A program made the translations under genes and the position numbers. Under the pieces are notes generated by a model. The model searched no databases. It saw only the letters and a program-made list of their open reading frames with translations, and was not told the origin of the DNA. From contig CAJXRJ010000001.1 of NCBI GenBank assembly GCA_913058555.1, forward strand, positions 1-39,041: a DNA stretch of 39,041 bases, written 5' to 3'. This stretch comes from an uncultured bacterium. Its GTDB lineage: Bacteria > Planctomycetota > UBA1135 > GCA-002686595. Positions 16,188-27,997 of this stretch are shown one piece after another; positions within the stretch are counted from its first letter, which is position 1; each line of letters begins with the position of its first letter.

Positions 16188-16905
16188 GCTCCCTGGCGCT
16201 GCGTTCGTTCCGGGTGCGCTTTCGAACCTTGTAAGCGTCCATGGGCCCGCGCGCCCCACGTGCTTCGTCGGGCCCCCACCCGGCGAACGCGGCATAGCGT
16301 TCCAGCAAGCAGGAACCCACCGCGCCCAATTGGTCGAGGCTCAGCTCGAGCCGCGCAAGGTCCCGCGCGCGTTTTGCCGCGCTCACTCCGAAACGAACGA
16401 CGCTCGCGCCATCGAGGTCGATGATCCAAGCCTCGGGCCCTTCGTTCCCACGCACCAGGAGGACGTTCGATCCCTTGAGGTCACGGTGCCGGATCCCTGC
16501 CCCGTGCATTTTCGCGATGGAACGAGCCATGGAAGCAACCCAGTCATCCGCGGCGTCCGAGCGGAGCGCTTCCCCTTGGTCCACCGCCGGCACGTGCCCC
16601 ATGACCAGGGCGCAGAGGCGGCCGCGCCCCTGGGTACAAACGGCGTGAACCTCTGGCGTAGGGACACCCGCCGCCCGAAGGCACCGTGCGATGCGCGCTG
16701 CCCCAAGGGATCGGCTCCCCCGAAACAGCCGCGCCCCGCCCACCTTGACCACGAGCGATCCCCCATCGGGCGCGTCCACGATGGTGACGCCATGGGCCCT
16801 GCCGCTCCAGTGGTCCCAAGCGGCCCGGCACTCGCGCCGAAGCCAAACATCGTCGAGGTCCAGCGGACTGAAACGCCGGACGTGAAACCGGGCCCCGCCG
16901 CTCAC
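16180..16905 (-). CDS. lipopolysaccharide kinase (WaaP/KdkA)-like small-molecule or glycan kinase
   Basis: 241 residues starting with GTG at 16905. Protein-kinase-fold signatures of the Kdo/WaaP family are present: a lysine strand SLVVKVGG (Lys54), the catalytic loop GIRHRDLKGSNVLL (His140, Asp142, Asn147) and the metal-binding loop IIDLDG (Asp163). This group phosphorylates sugars of the lipopolysaccharide core; related bacterial kinases of this type have other substrates, so the target is not certain. Its start overlaps the stop of the upstream AsmA-like gene by four bases (GTGA), indicating translational coupling, and the partner is also an envelope-biogenesis protein, which supports an outer-membrane glycolipid role. 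Confidence 0.85.
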   Translation of the reverse strand: MSGGARFHVRRFSPLDLDDVWLRRECRAAWDHWSGRAHGVTIVDAPDGGSLVVKVGGARLFRGSRSLGAARIARCLRAAGVPTPEVHAVCTQGRGRLCALVMGHVPAVDQGEALRSDAADDWVASMARSIAKMHGAGIRHRDLKGSNVLLVRGNEGPEAWIIDLDGASVVRFGVSAAKRARDLARLELSLDQLGAVGSCLLERYAAFAGWGPDEARGARGPMDAYKVRKRTRNERSARELT

Positions 16906-18944
16906 CCGTTGCGCCGCCCCTTGATGCGCTTCTTGTTCAGCAGGTACACAGGCGACAGGGGAAACTCCTTGCGGATGCGGCTGTAGATCACCGCCGCCTC
17001 CTTCTTCTTGCCGTCGTTCCAGAGCTTGTCCGCATCCTTCAGGAGCTGCGCGGCGTCGTTAGAACTGCCGAGGATGCCCTCGGCGGCCTTCTTCACGGCG
17101 TCGCCCGTGTCCGATACGTTGCCACCGATGATGCCGCCAATCGCCTTGGCCGCTTCGTCTTCGAGGTTGCCGCCGATCTTGCCGCCGATCTTCCCTTCGA
17201 GGGACTCCTTCAGCTTGCTCTTTTGCTTCTCGAGTTCACTCTGAAGCTTCTTTTGGGCCGCCCGCTGGGCGAGCCCCGTCAGGGCACCCGCCAAGTTGAA
17301 GGTGGGGCTTGTGAGCGTTCCGCCGAGGGCCACCTCAAACGACTCCCCCGCGAGACTCCGGAAGACGCTGTTCTGCTGCGCCAGACCGCCCTCGATCGGA
17401 ACGACCCACTTCAAGTCGATGGACTGGTCGAGCCCCACGGACCCCACGAAGTTCGTTTGAGTGCCCTGGATGGTCCATGACCATGGGTTTGTGTACGCGA
17501 CGCGGCCCCCTTGCACGTTGAAGCCGAGCGGCTTCAGGCTGAAGCTCGGGTTGACCGGCTGGTCGAAGGCGGTCATGAGCTTGGCGAAGAACGGCGACGT
17601 CTTCACCAGGCCCTCACTCACGGAGAGATCCCCCGTTCCACGGAACGGCGCCTTGTCGAGGCTCGCCCAGCCGCCCTTCAGGGTCTCGAGGGGCAGCGGT
17701 GCGTCGTAATAGACTTGAACGCTGGTCGAGACGTGGGCGTCCAGGTTCGCCCCGTCGAAGGCGTTGGCCCCCGCGAAGACGGGATGCACCCGCGCGAGCA
17801 GCGGCTCGAGCCCGGCGGACGCCGCAAGCCCATCCACGCTGACGAGGGCCGCGAGCCCCGTTTCGCCGCCACCTTCCCAAGTCACATCGGTCACGACCTT
17901 GCCGTCGCGGGCCCGCAGGGACGCGATGAGGGTCGGCTCCGCGTCGCCTGGGGGTTTCTGAACGTCCGCGCTGAGGGTGATCAACGGATCCTCAAACTTG
18001 AAGGCCTCGCCGCCCTCTTGGGGCATGTCGAGCTTGAGGTCCCTCAGGGTGCCCGCGACATCCAGAAGGACGCGGGACTCAGGTCGCATTTCATCGGCGC
18101 TGCCCCGGATGGTCAGGTCCATCTCCCCCTCGATCTCGCTCCCCTCTTCCAAAGGACTGCCGGCAATCGCCATGAGCTCTTTCAGCACGCCGAGCTCAAG
18201 CCCCTTGACGGACGCCTCGTCGAGACGAGCGCCGGGCCCAGCATCGGCCCAGAGCGCCGCACGGAAGGTGAAGTCCCCCGCGCTGCCATCGCCGCCCGCC
18301 AGGACCGCGTCCCCATCCAGGGTGATTTCACGCTCGCCGCCGTCGAGACCGATGCGGAAGTTCGCGTCGCGAATCTGCAGCGCCCGGGTGCTGTCGCGCA
18401 CGGTGAGCGTCGAGCGCAGAAACTCCAACCGGCCGTGGAGGTCCGGCGGCGACTTCGCGTCGGAGCCGTCGTCCTCCGCCGTGTCGTCCCCGGCGTCGTC
18501 GGGCATCTCCTTCAGAAGCTCCGCCAGGTTCCACTCGCCGTCATCGGAACGCACCAGCTCCAGCTCGGCGTCCTCCATCAGGAAGGCCAGGTCCTTCTTC
18601 CCGGTCATGAGCGAGCGCAGCCCGATGTCCGCCCGGGCGCTCGGCACCCGCGCGACCATCTGACCGGCCTCGTCCTCGATCACGAGGTCCTCGAGGTGGA
18701 GCTTTCCATTGAGCGAGAGCGATAGGCCCGCGAGGGTGACCCGGCCGTGGATCCGCTCCGTTGCCCGTCGCTCGACTTCGCCGCGCAGCCATTTGGAGGC
18801 GAGGGGAGGGCCGAGGGCAAGGAGCGCCACCATCAGGAGGAGCAGTGCCACGAGGGCCCGCCGCAAGAAGCGGGACTTCTTCTTCTGGGGAGCGGCGCCC
18901 TGGGGCTCCATGGAGACGAGGGTGGGGTCGGGAGGAGAATCCAT
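16902..18944 (-). CDS. AsmA/DUF748-like inner-membrane anchored envelope protein
   Basis: 680 residues from the ATG at 18944. The open frame extends further, but only across the divergent ferrochelatase gene. The basic N-terminus (KKKSRFLRRALVALLLLM) leads into one transmembrane helix at about 26-48, then the AsmA-type start of the periplasmic domain (RIHGRVTLAGLSLSLNGKLHLEDLVIED; key residues G-R-V-x-L and L-x-L-x-D-L). The long beta-rich body carries an acidic Asp/Glu linker near 145-165. The C-terminal part contains a basic coiled coil (QKKLQSELEKQKSKLKESL) and a repeated G-G-K/N-I/L-G-G motif. AsmA-like proteins form lipid-transfer bridges between membranes. Coupled by overlap to the WaaP-like kinase. 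Confidence 0.8.
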   Translation of the reverse strand: MDSPPDPTLVSMEPQGAAPQKKKSRFLRRALVALLLLMVALLALGPPLASKWLRGEVERRATERIHGRVTLAGLSLSLNGKLHLEDLVIEDEAGQMVARVPSARADIGLRSLMTGKKDLAFLMEDAELELVRSDDGEWNLAELLKEMPDDAGDDTAEDDGSDAKSPPDLHGRLEFLRSTLTVRDSTRALQIRDANFRIGLDGGEREITLDGDAVLAGGDGSAGDFTFRAALWADAGPGARLDEASVKGLELGVLKELMAIAGSPLEEGSEIEGEMDLTIRGSADEMRPESRVLLDVAGTLRDLKLDMPQEGGEAFKFEDPLITLSADVQKPPGDAEPTLIASLRARDGKVVTDVTWEGGGETGLAALVSVDGLAASAGLEPLLARVHPVFAGANAFDGANLDAHVSTSVQVYYDAPLPLETLKGGWASLDKAPFRGTGDLSVSEGLVKTSPFFAKLMTAFDQPVNPSFSLKPLGFNVQGGRVAYTNPWSWTIQGTQTNFVGSVGLDQSIDLKWVVPIEGGLAQQNSVFRSLAGESFEVALGGTLTSPTFNLAGALTGLAQRAAQKKLQSELEKQKSKLKESLEGKIGGKIGGNLEDEAAKAIGGIIGGNVSDTGDAVKKAAEGILGSSNDAAQLLKDADKLWNDGKKKEAAVIYSRIRKEFPLSPVYLLNKKRIKGRRNG

Positions 18945-19173
18945 AGGAAGCGAGGCCACAGGGGGGCGAACGGCCCGGGAATCGATCCGGGCTGGGCCCT
19001 TATCGTGCGCCGCAGAAGGTGCGTCGCAGGGGGAACCGGGGGAAAATTCGCGGCGGCAGCGCCATTCACATCCACCGAGCCGCGCGAACCTGGCGTCCCC
19101 GAACGACCGCAAGGCGAAGATCGCTGGACGAATCCCCGTTGAAGCCCCGCGGCCCGGACCGCACTCTCCTCCC

Positions 19174-20313
19174 ATGACCCCCATGAACGTCGACGGCCCG
19201 CCGCAGTCCTCTCCTCCTTCCGAGGACGCTGCGTCCCTTGCAGCTGCATCCCCTGCGGCCGCCTCGCGCCACCCCGGACAAGGGGGATTTGGCAAGCCGG
19301 GCGTGCTGCTCATCAACCTCGGCACGCCCGATGCACCCCAGACCCCCGAAGTGCGCCGGTACCTGCGGGAGTTTCTCTCCGACCCCCGGGTCATCGACAT
19401 CAACCCGGTGGGCCGGGCCGCGCTCCTCAACCTGATCATCCTCCCCCTGCGCCCGGCCAAGTCCGCGGCCGCGTACAGGGAAGTCTGGACGGACGAAGGC
19501 TCCCCGCTGCTGGTGTACGGCAAGGCCCTGGCAAAGGGCGTCGCCGAGAGGCTTCCGGAGGCGGAGGTGGTCCTGGCCATGCGGTACGGCAACCCGTCGA
19601 TCCAGGCGGGGCTCCAGGCCCTGGCCGACCGCGGCTGCGACGAAGTCGTGGTCTTCCCCCTCTTCCCCCAATACGCATCAAGCTCCACGGGCTCCGCCGT
19701 GGAGGCCGTTTACCGGGAGGCCGGGAAGCTCTGGAACACGCCCTTCATCCGCGTCGTTCCCCCCTTCTATGCGGACCCGACCTTCGTGGACGCCTTCGCC
19801 GAAGTGGCTCGCCCCATCCTGGCCGAGCGGGACTACGACCACGTCCTTTTCAGCTACCACGGTGTCCCGGAGCGTCACGTGACGAAGAGTGACCCGACCG
19901 GGGCCCACTGCAAGGTGAAGGCCGACTGCTGCGCCACCATCACGTCAGCCAACCGCCAGTGCTACAGCGCCCACTGCTACGCCAGCACCCGGGCCATCGC
20001 GGCGGCCCTGGACCTCGGACCCGAACAGCATTCCGTCGCCTTCCAAAGCCGCCTGGGCCGCACCCCCTGGATCCAGCCCTACACGGACGTCGTGGTCCCC
20101 GAGCTCGCCGAGAAGGGCGTTCGTAACCTCGCGGTCTTCTGCCCCTCCTTCGTGGCCGATTGCCTCGAGACCATCGAGGAGATCGGCATGCGAGCGGAGG
20201 AAGATTTCAAGAAGGCGGGCGGGGACGTGCTGACGCTCATTCCCTCTTTGAACGGGACCGAAGCCTGGCTAGACGGCGCCACAGCCCTCGTCAGGCGTCA
20301 TTTACCCTGCTGA
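19174..20313 (+). CDS. hemH: ferrochelatase with cysteine-rich insert
   Basis: 379 residues from the ATG at 19174 (ATG 19183 is also possible); the first 42 residues are a low-complexity Ser/Ala/Pro leader not found in typical HemH. The enzyme inserts iron into protoporphyrin or coproporphyrin in the last steps of heme synthesis. Landmarks: GVLLINLGTPDAP, RVIDINP, YGNPSIQ, VFPLFPQYASSSTGS, the catalytic histidine His229 in FSYHGVPERH, and the acidic CPSFVADCLETIEEI. Between His229 and the ALDLG segment is an insert with five cysteines (246, 252, 253, 263, 268), much longer than the equivalent E. coli or Bacillus loop; internal cysteine clusters of this kind hold a [2Fe-2S] centre in some bacterial ferrochelatases. 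Divergent from the AsmA-like gene. Confidence 0.95.
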   Translation: MTPMNVDGPPQSSPPSEDAASLAAASPAAASRHPGQGGFGKPGVLLINLGTPDAPQTPEVRRYLREFLSDPRVIDINPVGRAALLNLIILPLRPAKSAAAYREVWTDEGSPLLVYGKALAKGVAERLPEAEVVLAMRYGNPSIQAGLQALADRGCDEVVVFPLFPQYASSSTGSAVEAVYREAGKLWNTPFIRVVPPFYADPTFVDAFAEVARPILAERDYDHVLFSYHGVPERHVTKSDPTGAHCKVKADCCATITSANRQCYSAHCYASTRAIAAALDLGPEQHSVAFQSRLGRTPWIQPYTDVVVPELAEKGVRNLAVFCPSFVADCLETIEEIGMRAEEDFKKAGGDVLTLIPSLNGTEAWLDGATALVRRHLPC

Positions 20314-20437
20314 TAGCGATACCTGGGGCCGCCGGGCGCGTCACATGACCACGGCAAATCCCCACGTGAGGGCCCAAGTCGCAAGAAACTCAAGGAAACA
20401 CCGGCGGGCATTTTGGCCCCCTGCGTTTAGCCCTATG

Positions 20438-20705
20438 CACGGGTGGTCCGGAACCTCTCGCGCGCCAGGCTCGCCGAAGTCTGACTCTCCTCCCCATTCC
20501 CGTCCTGCCGGCCGGAAACAGGGCGTTGGGTCGGTCTTTTCCGCACCCGTGTCCCCCGGGTGAGGCCCTTGGACTGCTAACCAAGGGCCAAAGCGGAACC
20601 TGAAGCGCGGAGATTCGGAGAGACGGTTCGCCTACCGAGGCCAGCCTAGGCTGCCTGCCTTTGGCCCCTATTCCGCCGAGAGAGACGGAATGGGGGCCTC
20701 TCCTT
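20438..20705 (+). ncRNA. structured non-coding region with competing hairpins; possible small RNA or leader
   Basis: The 521-base gap between hemH and the ArsR-type gene has no credible reading frame but strong plus-strand structure. Hairpin A: 20544-20549 with 20557-20562. Hairpin B: 9 perfect pairs, 20564-20572 with 20581-20589, 8-base loop. A self-complementary CAGCCTAGGCTG lies near 20643-20654. A terminator follows at 20663-20698. Two mutually exclusive long pairings exist: 20438-20445 with 20544-20551 (competes with A), and 20585-20593 with 20659-20667 (nine pairs, competes with both B and the terminator). This resembles attenuator or riboswitch logic, but I can match it to no known class. 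It ends before the likely promoter of the next gene, so a stand-alone RNA is equally possible. Confidence 0.4.
20663..20705 (+). terminator. intrinsic terminator downstream of hemH / structured RNA
   Basis: A 13-base-pair stem (20663-20675 with 20686-20698, one G-T pair) with a 10-base loop, followed by a pyrimidine-rich tail ending in TTTT. It is the clearest rightward terminator in the window and separates the hemH side from the ArsR/metH side. Confidence 0.75.
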
Positions 20706-20761
20706 TTGTCGCGGCGGCCGCCGCGGGCCCGGCGAGACGCTGTGGCGCCGACATGGGACGA

Positions 20762-20783
20762 CATATCAACTTATCGAGATATG
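20762..20783. promoter_or_regulatory. AT-rich palindrome, candidate operator of the ArsR-type gene
   Basis: CATATC and GATATG form a perfect inverted repeat with a 10-base spacer, 52 bases before the ArsR-fusion start. A second dyad (TATC-GA-GATA, 20772-20781) is nested in it. The stretch is strikingly AT-rich for this contig, as expected for a promoter/operator, and ArsR-family proteins bind AT-rich dyads. Likely the autoregulatory site of the downstream gene. Confidence 0.5.
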
Positions 20784-20834
20784 CATACATCTGGATGGAA
20801 GGATAGGCGATAGTTAGGGGCTCCAGACCCGCCT

Positions 20835-21794
20835 ATGTCCCTCTCCAGCACCTCCAGACTCCTCAAGGCCCTCGGCGACGAGACCCGACTCCGGCTCCTC
20901 AACCTGCTGCGGAAGGGTGAATTGGCGGTCGGGGAGCTCCAGGAGATCCTGAACATGGGGCAGAGTCGGATCTCGACCCAGCTGACCCACATGAAGGAGG
21001 TCGGCCTGGTCCGGGACCGGAGGGCGGGACGGCGCAGCTACTACAGCCTTTGCTCCGACGGGCCCCTCGAGCTGGTTGGGCAGGTCCTGGACGACGCGGA
21101 CCTCGCGCCCGAGTTTCGGGCTGATTTGGCGGGCTTCCAGGCGCTCATGGAGCGCCGCCGCAGGGAGTCTCGCTCCTACTTCGATCGGGTGGCCGCGGCT
21201 TTCGGGGAACAGGTCCTCCCAGGTCGCACCTGGGAAGGGCTCTCCCGTGGTCTCCTCAGGTTGGCCCCCAGGGCGAAATACGTGGACCTTGGGATCGGCG
21301 ACGGGATGCTGACGCTGATGCTCGCGGAGGTGGCCGAGTCCGTCACCGCCGTTGACCTCTCCCCTGAGATGCTCCGCCAGCTCGACACCCGCGCGCGCGC
21401 GAAGAGCATCAGCAACATCGAAACGGTCGAAGCCGACATCGAGGCCCTCCCGATGGAGGACGGGTTGTTCGACGTCGCCGTCCTGAGCCAAGCGCTGCAC
21501 CACGCCAGTGACCCAGCGCTCTGCTTGGCCGAAGCGCGGCGCGTGCTCAAACCCGGGGGCAAGCTGCTGCTCCTCGACCTACTCGCCCACGGCGAGGAAT
21601 GGGTTCGAGACCGATTGCAGCACCGCCACCTTGGATTCACCGAGGGCGACCTCCTGCGCCTCGTCTCCCAGGCCGGATTTGACGACGTCGCCATCGAGCG
21701 CGCCGCACGCGATCCCCAGCCGCCCCATTTCATGACCCTTCTCGCCACTGGCACTGCGACGAGGGCTCCCCTACTCACTTCTCCCCTTCGATAG
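20835..21794 (+). CDS. ArsR-family regulator fused to a SAM-dependent methyltransferase domain
   Basis: 319 residues, ATG at 20835. Residues 1-85 are an ArsR winged helix (LLKALGDETRLRLLNLL, then QSRISTQLTHMKEVGLVRDRR recognition region; key residues S-R-I-S-x-x-L). The metal-binding CxC of SmtB/ArsR sensors is absent: the corresponding place reads ELQEILNMGQS. Residues about 135-315 are a class I methyltransferase fold: VDLGIGDGMLTLML, VTAVDLSPEML, LPMEDGLFDVAVLSQALHHA, LKPGGKLLLLDL. This architecture next to metH fits a regulator that senses SAM or SAH, as proposed for the SahR-type methionine-cycle regulators; that assignment is inference. An AT-rich palindrome lies upstream, and metH follows after 96 bases on the same strand. 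Confidence 0.85.
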   Translation: MSLSSTSRLLKALGDETRLRLLNLLRKGELAVGELQEILNMGQSRISTQLTHMKEVGLVRDRRAGRRSYYSLCSDGPLELVGQVLDDADLAPEFRADLAGFQALMERRRRESRSYFDRVAAAFGEQVLPGRTWEGLSRGLLRLAPRAKYVDLGIGDGMLTLMLAEVAESVTAVDLSPEMLRQLDTRARAKSISNIETVEADIEALPMEDGLFDVAVLSQALHHASDPALCLAEARRVLKPGGKLLLLDLLAHGEEWVRDRLQHRHLGFTEGDLLRLVSQAGFDDVAIERAARDPQPPHFMTLLATGTATRAPLLTSPLR

Positions 21795-21890
21795 GCCCAT
21801 CGGCCCGATCCCGTCCGCACCGCGCGCAGCGAGGTGATTCGCGATCCCACCGGCATCGACCCGCCTGCTATCCGAAGACCTAATCTCCTG

Positions 21891-25655
<3,765 letters not shown>

Positions 25656-25715
25656 GCAGGCCGAATCCAGGCCAGTCCTCATCCCCCGGGGAGCGCCGCG
25701 CGAACCCCGGGGGAC

Positions 25716-25892
25716 ATGTTTGGATTCAAGAAAGACCCCGTGGCGAAGCTCCGCAAGGAGTACGAAGCCTGCATGAAAGCCGCCACTGACCTCCAGCGCA
25801 CAGGGGACATCAAAGGCTTCGCCGAGAAGTCCGAGGAAGCGGCCGCCATAGAAAAGCGGCTCATCGCCGCGGAACAGGCGGCCTCGAAGTAG
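25716..25892 (+). CDS. 58-residue DUF6435/Lacal_2735-like small protein
   Basis: A short gene starting at ATG 25716, beginning MFGFKKDPVAKLRKEYEA and continuing as one amphipathic, Lys/Glu/Ala-rich helix or helical hairpin (about 58 residues) with the motif Q-R-T-G-D-I-K near the middle. The opening MFGFKKDPxxKLxKEYxA, the R-x-G-D-I turn and the length match the DUF6435 (Lacal_2735-like) family of small cytoplasmic proteins of unknown function. A G-rich stretch just before the ATG may act as ribosome binding site. It lies 60 bases after metH on the same strand. Confidence 0.75.
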   Translation: MFGFKKDPVAKLRKEYEACMKAATDLQRTGDIKGFAEKSEEAAAIEKRLIAAEQAASK

Positions 25893-25961
25893 GCCCTGGC
25901 CCGCCCCGCCGAAGGTGGACGGGATGATCGAACTGCGCCGCCTTGTTGCTACGCTCCGTGC

Positions 25962-26459
25962 ATGCAGGGAGACGTACTACTCGGACGCTGGAACAAGGCC
26001 AAGGGCTCCAAGCTCGGGCGATTTCTCTTCAGCCGCGCCCTGGGACTCGCTGTCCCCTACTCGGGGTCCATCCGGCCCCAGGTCCTCGAGCTAGAGGCGG
26101 GGCGGGCCGCCGTCGCCATGGCGGACCGCCGCCGCGTTCGCAACCACCTGCGCTCGATCCACGCAATCGCGCTCGTGAACCTCGGCGAGGTGTCCAGCGG
26201 GCTCGCGCTCCTGGCGGGGCTCCCGAGCACCATGCGCGGGATCGTGAAAGGCCTCGAGATTGACTATCTCAAGAAGGCGCGGGGCCGCCTCGTCGCCCAC
26301 TGCTCGGCGGACATTCCGGAAACGGCCGTCAGCCAGCAAGTCACGGTGACGGCGCACATCATGGATCCGCAGGGAGACGAAGTCGCCACGGTCCGCGTGC
26401 ATTGGCTCGTGGGCCCGACAAAAGAAGCCCAAGCAACGTCGAAGGGAGACAATCAATGA
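25962..26459 (+). CDS. DUF4442 hotdog-fold protein (PaaI-type thioesterase-like)
   Basis: 165 residues, ATG at 25962. The sequence fits a single hotdog domain of the DUF4442 type: an N-terminal helix (RFLFSRALGLAVPYSGSIRPQVLELE), the strand with DRRRVRNHLRSIHAIALVNLGEVSSGLAL (signature R-N-H-x-x-x-I-H-x-x-A), then TMRGIVKGLEIDYLKKARGRLVA and a final strand pair. Hotdog proteins of this kind usually hydrolyse acyl-CoA or acyl-ACP thioesters; the substrate is unknown. Its stop overlaps the start of the nitronate monooxygenase gene (ATGA), and its last codons hold that gene's ribosome binding site, so the two are coupled. Confidence 0.85.
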   Translation: MQGDVLLGRWNKAKGSKLGRFLFSRALGLAVPYSGSIRPQVLELEAGRAAVAMADRRRVRNHLRSIHAIALVNLGEVSSGLALLAGLPSTMRGIVKGLEIDYLKKARGRLVAHCSADIPETAVSQQVTVTAHIMDPQGDEVATVRVHWLVGPTKEAQATSKGDNQ

Positions 26460-27448
26460 GCGCGACCACCGAAGAGTTCTGCCGCCTGGCTAACGTCGAG
26501 GTGCCCTTGATCTGCGGCGCGATGTACCCGTGCAGCAACCCTGAACTTGTGGGCGCCGTGGCCGCCGCAGGGGCCATGGCGATCGTCCAACCACTTTCCC
26601 TTGTCTACGTCCACGGGCGCGATTTCCGGGAGGGGCTGAAGGAGACCCAGAGCCTCGCCGGGGGAAAACCCATCGGCTTCAACGCGATCATCGAGAAGTC
26701 GGCGAAGGCCTACGAGAACCGCATGCGCCAGTGGATCGACATCTCGCTCGAGGAGGGCGTGCGCTTCTTTGTGACGGCGCTCGGCAACCCGTCGTGGGTC
26801 GTTGAGAAGGTCCACGAAGTCGGTGGCACGGTGTTCCACGACGTGACGGAGCTCAAGTGGGCGAAGAAGGCCGTGGACGCGGGCGTCGATGGGCTCATCT
26901 GCGTCAACAAACGCGCCGGCGGCCACGCCGGCACGCTCTCTCCAGAGCAGCTCATGGAGGACCTCTCCCCCCTCGGCCTGCCGCTCGTCGCGGCGGGCGG
27001 TGCGGGCGATGAGACCGAGTACGCGCGCCTTGTGAACCTCGGCTACGGCGCCGTGCAGATGGGCACCCGCTTCATCGCCACGGAAGAATGCCAGGTGCAC
27101 AAGGACTACTGGGACGCCATCATCAAGGCCAAGGAGGACGACATCGTCTTGACCGAGCGGCTCTCGGGCGTGCCGGTCGCCGTCATCAATACGCCGCTTG
27201 TGCAGAAGGTCGGCACCAAAGCCGGCCCCATCGCGCGGCGTCTGCTCAAGGGCCGACGCACAAAGCACTGGATGCGCACGTTCTACGCGCTCAAGTCCCT
27301 CCGCGAGCTGAAGAACACCATCAAGAAAGGCGTGACCTACAAGGACGTGTGGCAGGCGGGCAAGAGCGTGCAGGGCATCAACGCCGTCGAGCCGGCCGGC
27401 GAGGTCGTCCGTCGCTTCGCCAAGGCGATTCAGGGCACGGGCCCATGA
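26456..27448 (+). CDS. nitronate monooxygenase / 2-nitropropane dioxygenase family flavoprotein
   Basis: 330 residues from the ATG at 26456, preceded by a good AAGGGAGA ribosome binding site and overlapping the previous stop. A TIM-barrel FMN enzyme: VPLICGAMYPCSNPELVGAVAAAGAMAIVQ at the N-terminus (short core GAMY and VAAAGA), the phosphate/FMN loop VNKRAGGHAGT, and PLVAAGGAGDE...GAVQMGTRFIATEEC. The family oxidises alkyl nitronates, but also includes FabK-type enoyl-ACP reductases and enzymes of unknown substrate. Pairing with a hotdog thioesterase-like gene hints at acyl metabolism. The C-terminal 50 residues are a basic helical extension. Overlaps the kptA start by four bases. Confidence 0.88.
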   Translation: MSATTEEFCRLANVEVPLICGAMYPCSNPELVGAVAAAGAMAIVQPLSLVYVHGRDFREGLKETQSLAGGKPIGFNAIIEKSAKAYENRMRQWIDISLEEGVRFFVTALGNPSWVVEKVHEVGGTVFHDVTELKWAKKAVDAGVDGLICVNKRAGGHAGTLSPEQLMEDLSPLGLPLVAAGGAGDETEYARLVNLGYGAVQMGTRFIATEECQVHKDYWDAIIKAKEDDIVLTERLSGVPVAVINTPLVQKVGTKAGPIARRLLKGRRTKHWMRTFYALKSLRELKNTIKKGVTYKDVWQAGKSVQGINAVEPAGEVVRRFAKAIQGTGP

Positions 27449-27984
27449 AAGACAGCAAACGGTTCTCGAAGTTCCTGAGCCTCGTCCTCCGGCACCGGCC
27501 TGAGCTCATCCAGTTGAAGCTCGACGGTGAGGGGTGGGCCGACGTCAGCGACGTGCTCACGGGCGCCAAGGGAAAGGGCTTCGACGTGGACGCAGCGGAC
27601 CTCGCGGAGGTGGTCGCGACCTGCGACAAGCAGCGCTACGCCCTGTCTGGCGACGGCACCCGCATCCGCGCCAACCAGGGACACTCGGTCAAGGTGGACC
27701 TCGCCCTCGCCCCCGTGGCGCCCCCCGAGGAGCTCTTCCACGGCACCGTCGATCGCTTCCTCGATTCCATCCGCCACCACGGCCTGCAGAAGCGAGGGCG
27801 ACAGCACGTGCACTTGTCCAAAGACAGAGTGACCGCCACCGCCGTGGGCAACCGCCGGGGCAGCGCGGTGCTCCTCGTGATCGATGCCGCGGGCATGTCG
27901 GCCGCAGGGCACCTGTTCTACTGCTCGGCGAACGGCGTCTGGCTCGTCGATGCGGTGCCGCCCGAGTTCATCAGCGGGCTCTGA
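27445..27984 (+). CDS. kptA: RNA 2'-phosphotransferase (Tpt1/KptA family)
   Basis: 179 residues from the ATG at 27445, overlapping the previous stop (ATGA). In eukaryotes the family removes the splice-junction 2'-phosphate of tRNA, transferring it to NAD+; in bacteria, which lack that splicing, its role is unclear and ADP-ribosylation of phosphate ends is known for some members. The catalytic set is visible: Arg16-His17 in SLVLRHRPE, Arg64 in KQRYALS, and Arg138 in NRRGSAVLLVID. Also conserved are RIRANQGHS, LFHGT near 97-101 and KRGRQHVHLS near 116-125. Length is normal. It is the third gene of a tightly packed set and converges on the squalene-cyclase-like gene 13 bases away. Confidence 0.93.
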   Translation: MKDSKRFSKFLSLVLRHRPELIQLKLDGEGWADVSDVLTGAKGKGFDVDAADLAEVVATCDKQRYALSGDGTRIRANQGHSVKVDLALAPVAPPEELFHGTVDRFLDSIRHHGLQKRGRQHVHLSKDRVTATAVGNRRGSAVLLVIDAAGMSAAGHLFYCSANGVWLVDAVPPEFISGL

Positions 27985-27997
27985 TCGTCATCGGCCC

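Noticed and set aside
20564..20589. tRNA-Ser(GCT)-like anticodon arm
   Set aside because: The loop contains CTGCTAA, but the loop has 8 bases, the stem 9 pairs, and no acceptor, D or T arm can be built around it.
20314..20834. SAM, SAH or cobalamin riboswitch upstream of the metH block
   Set aside because: None of the conserved cores of these classes is present in either strand, and the terminator lies before the probable promoter of the ArsR-type gene.
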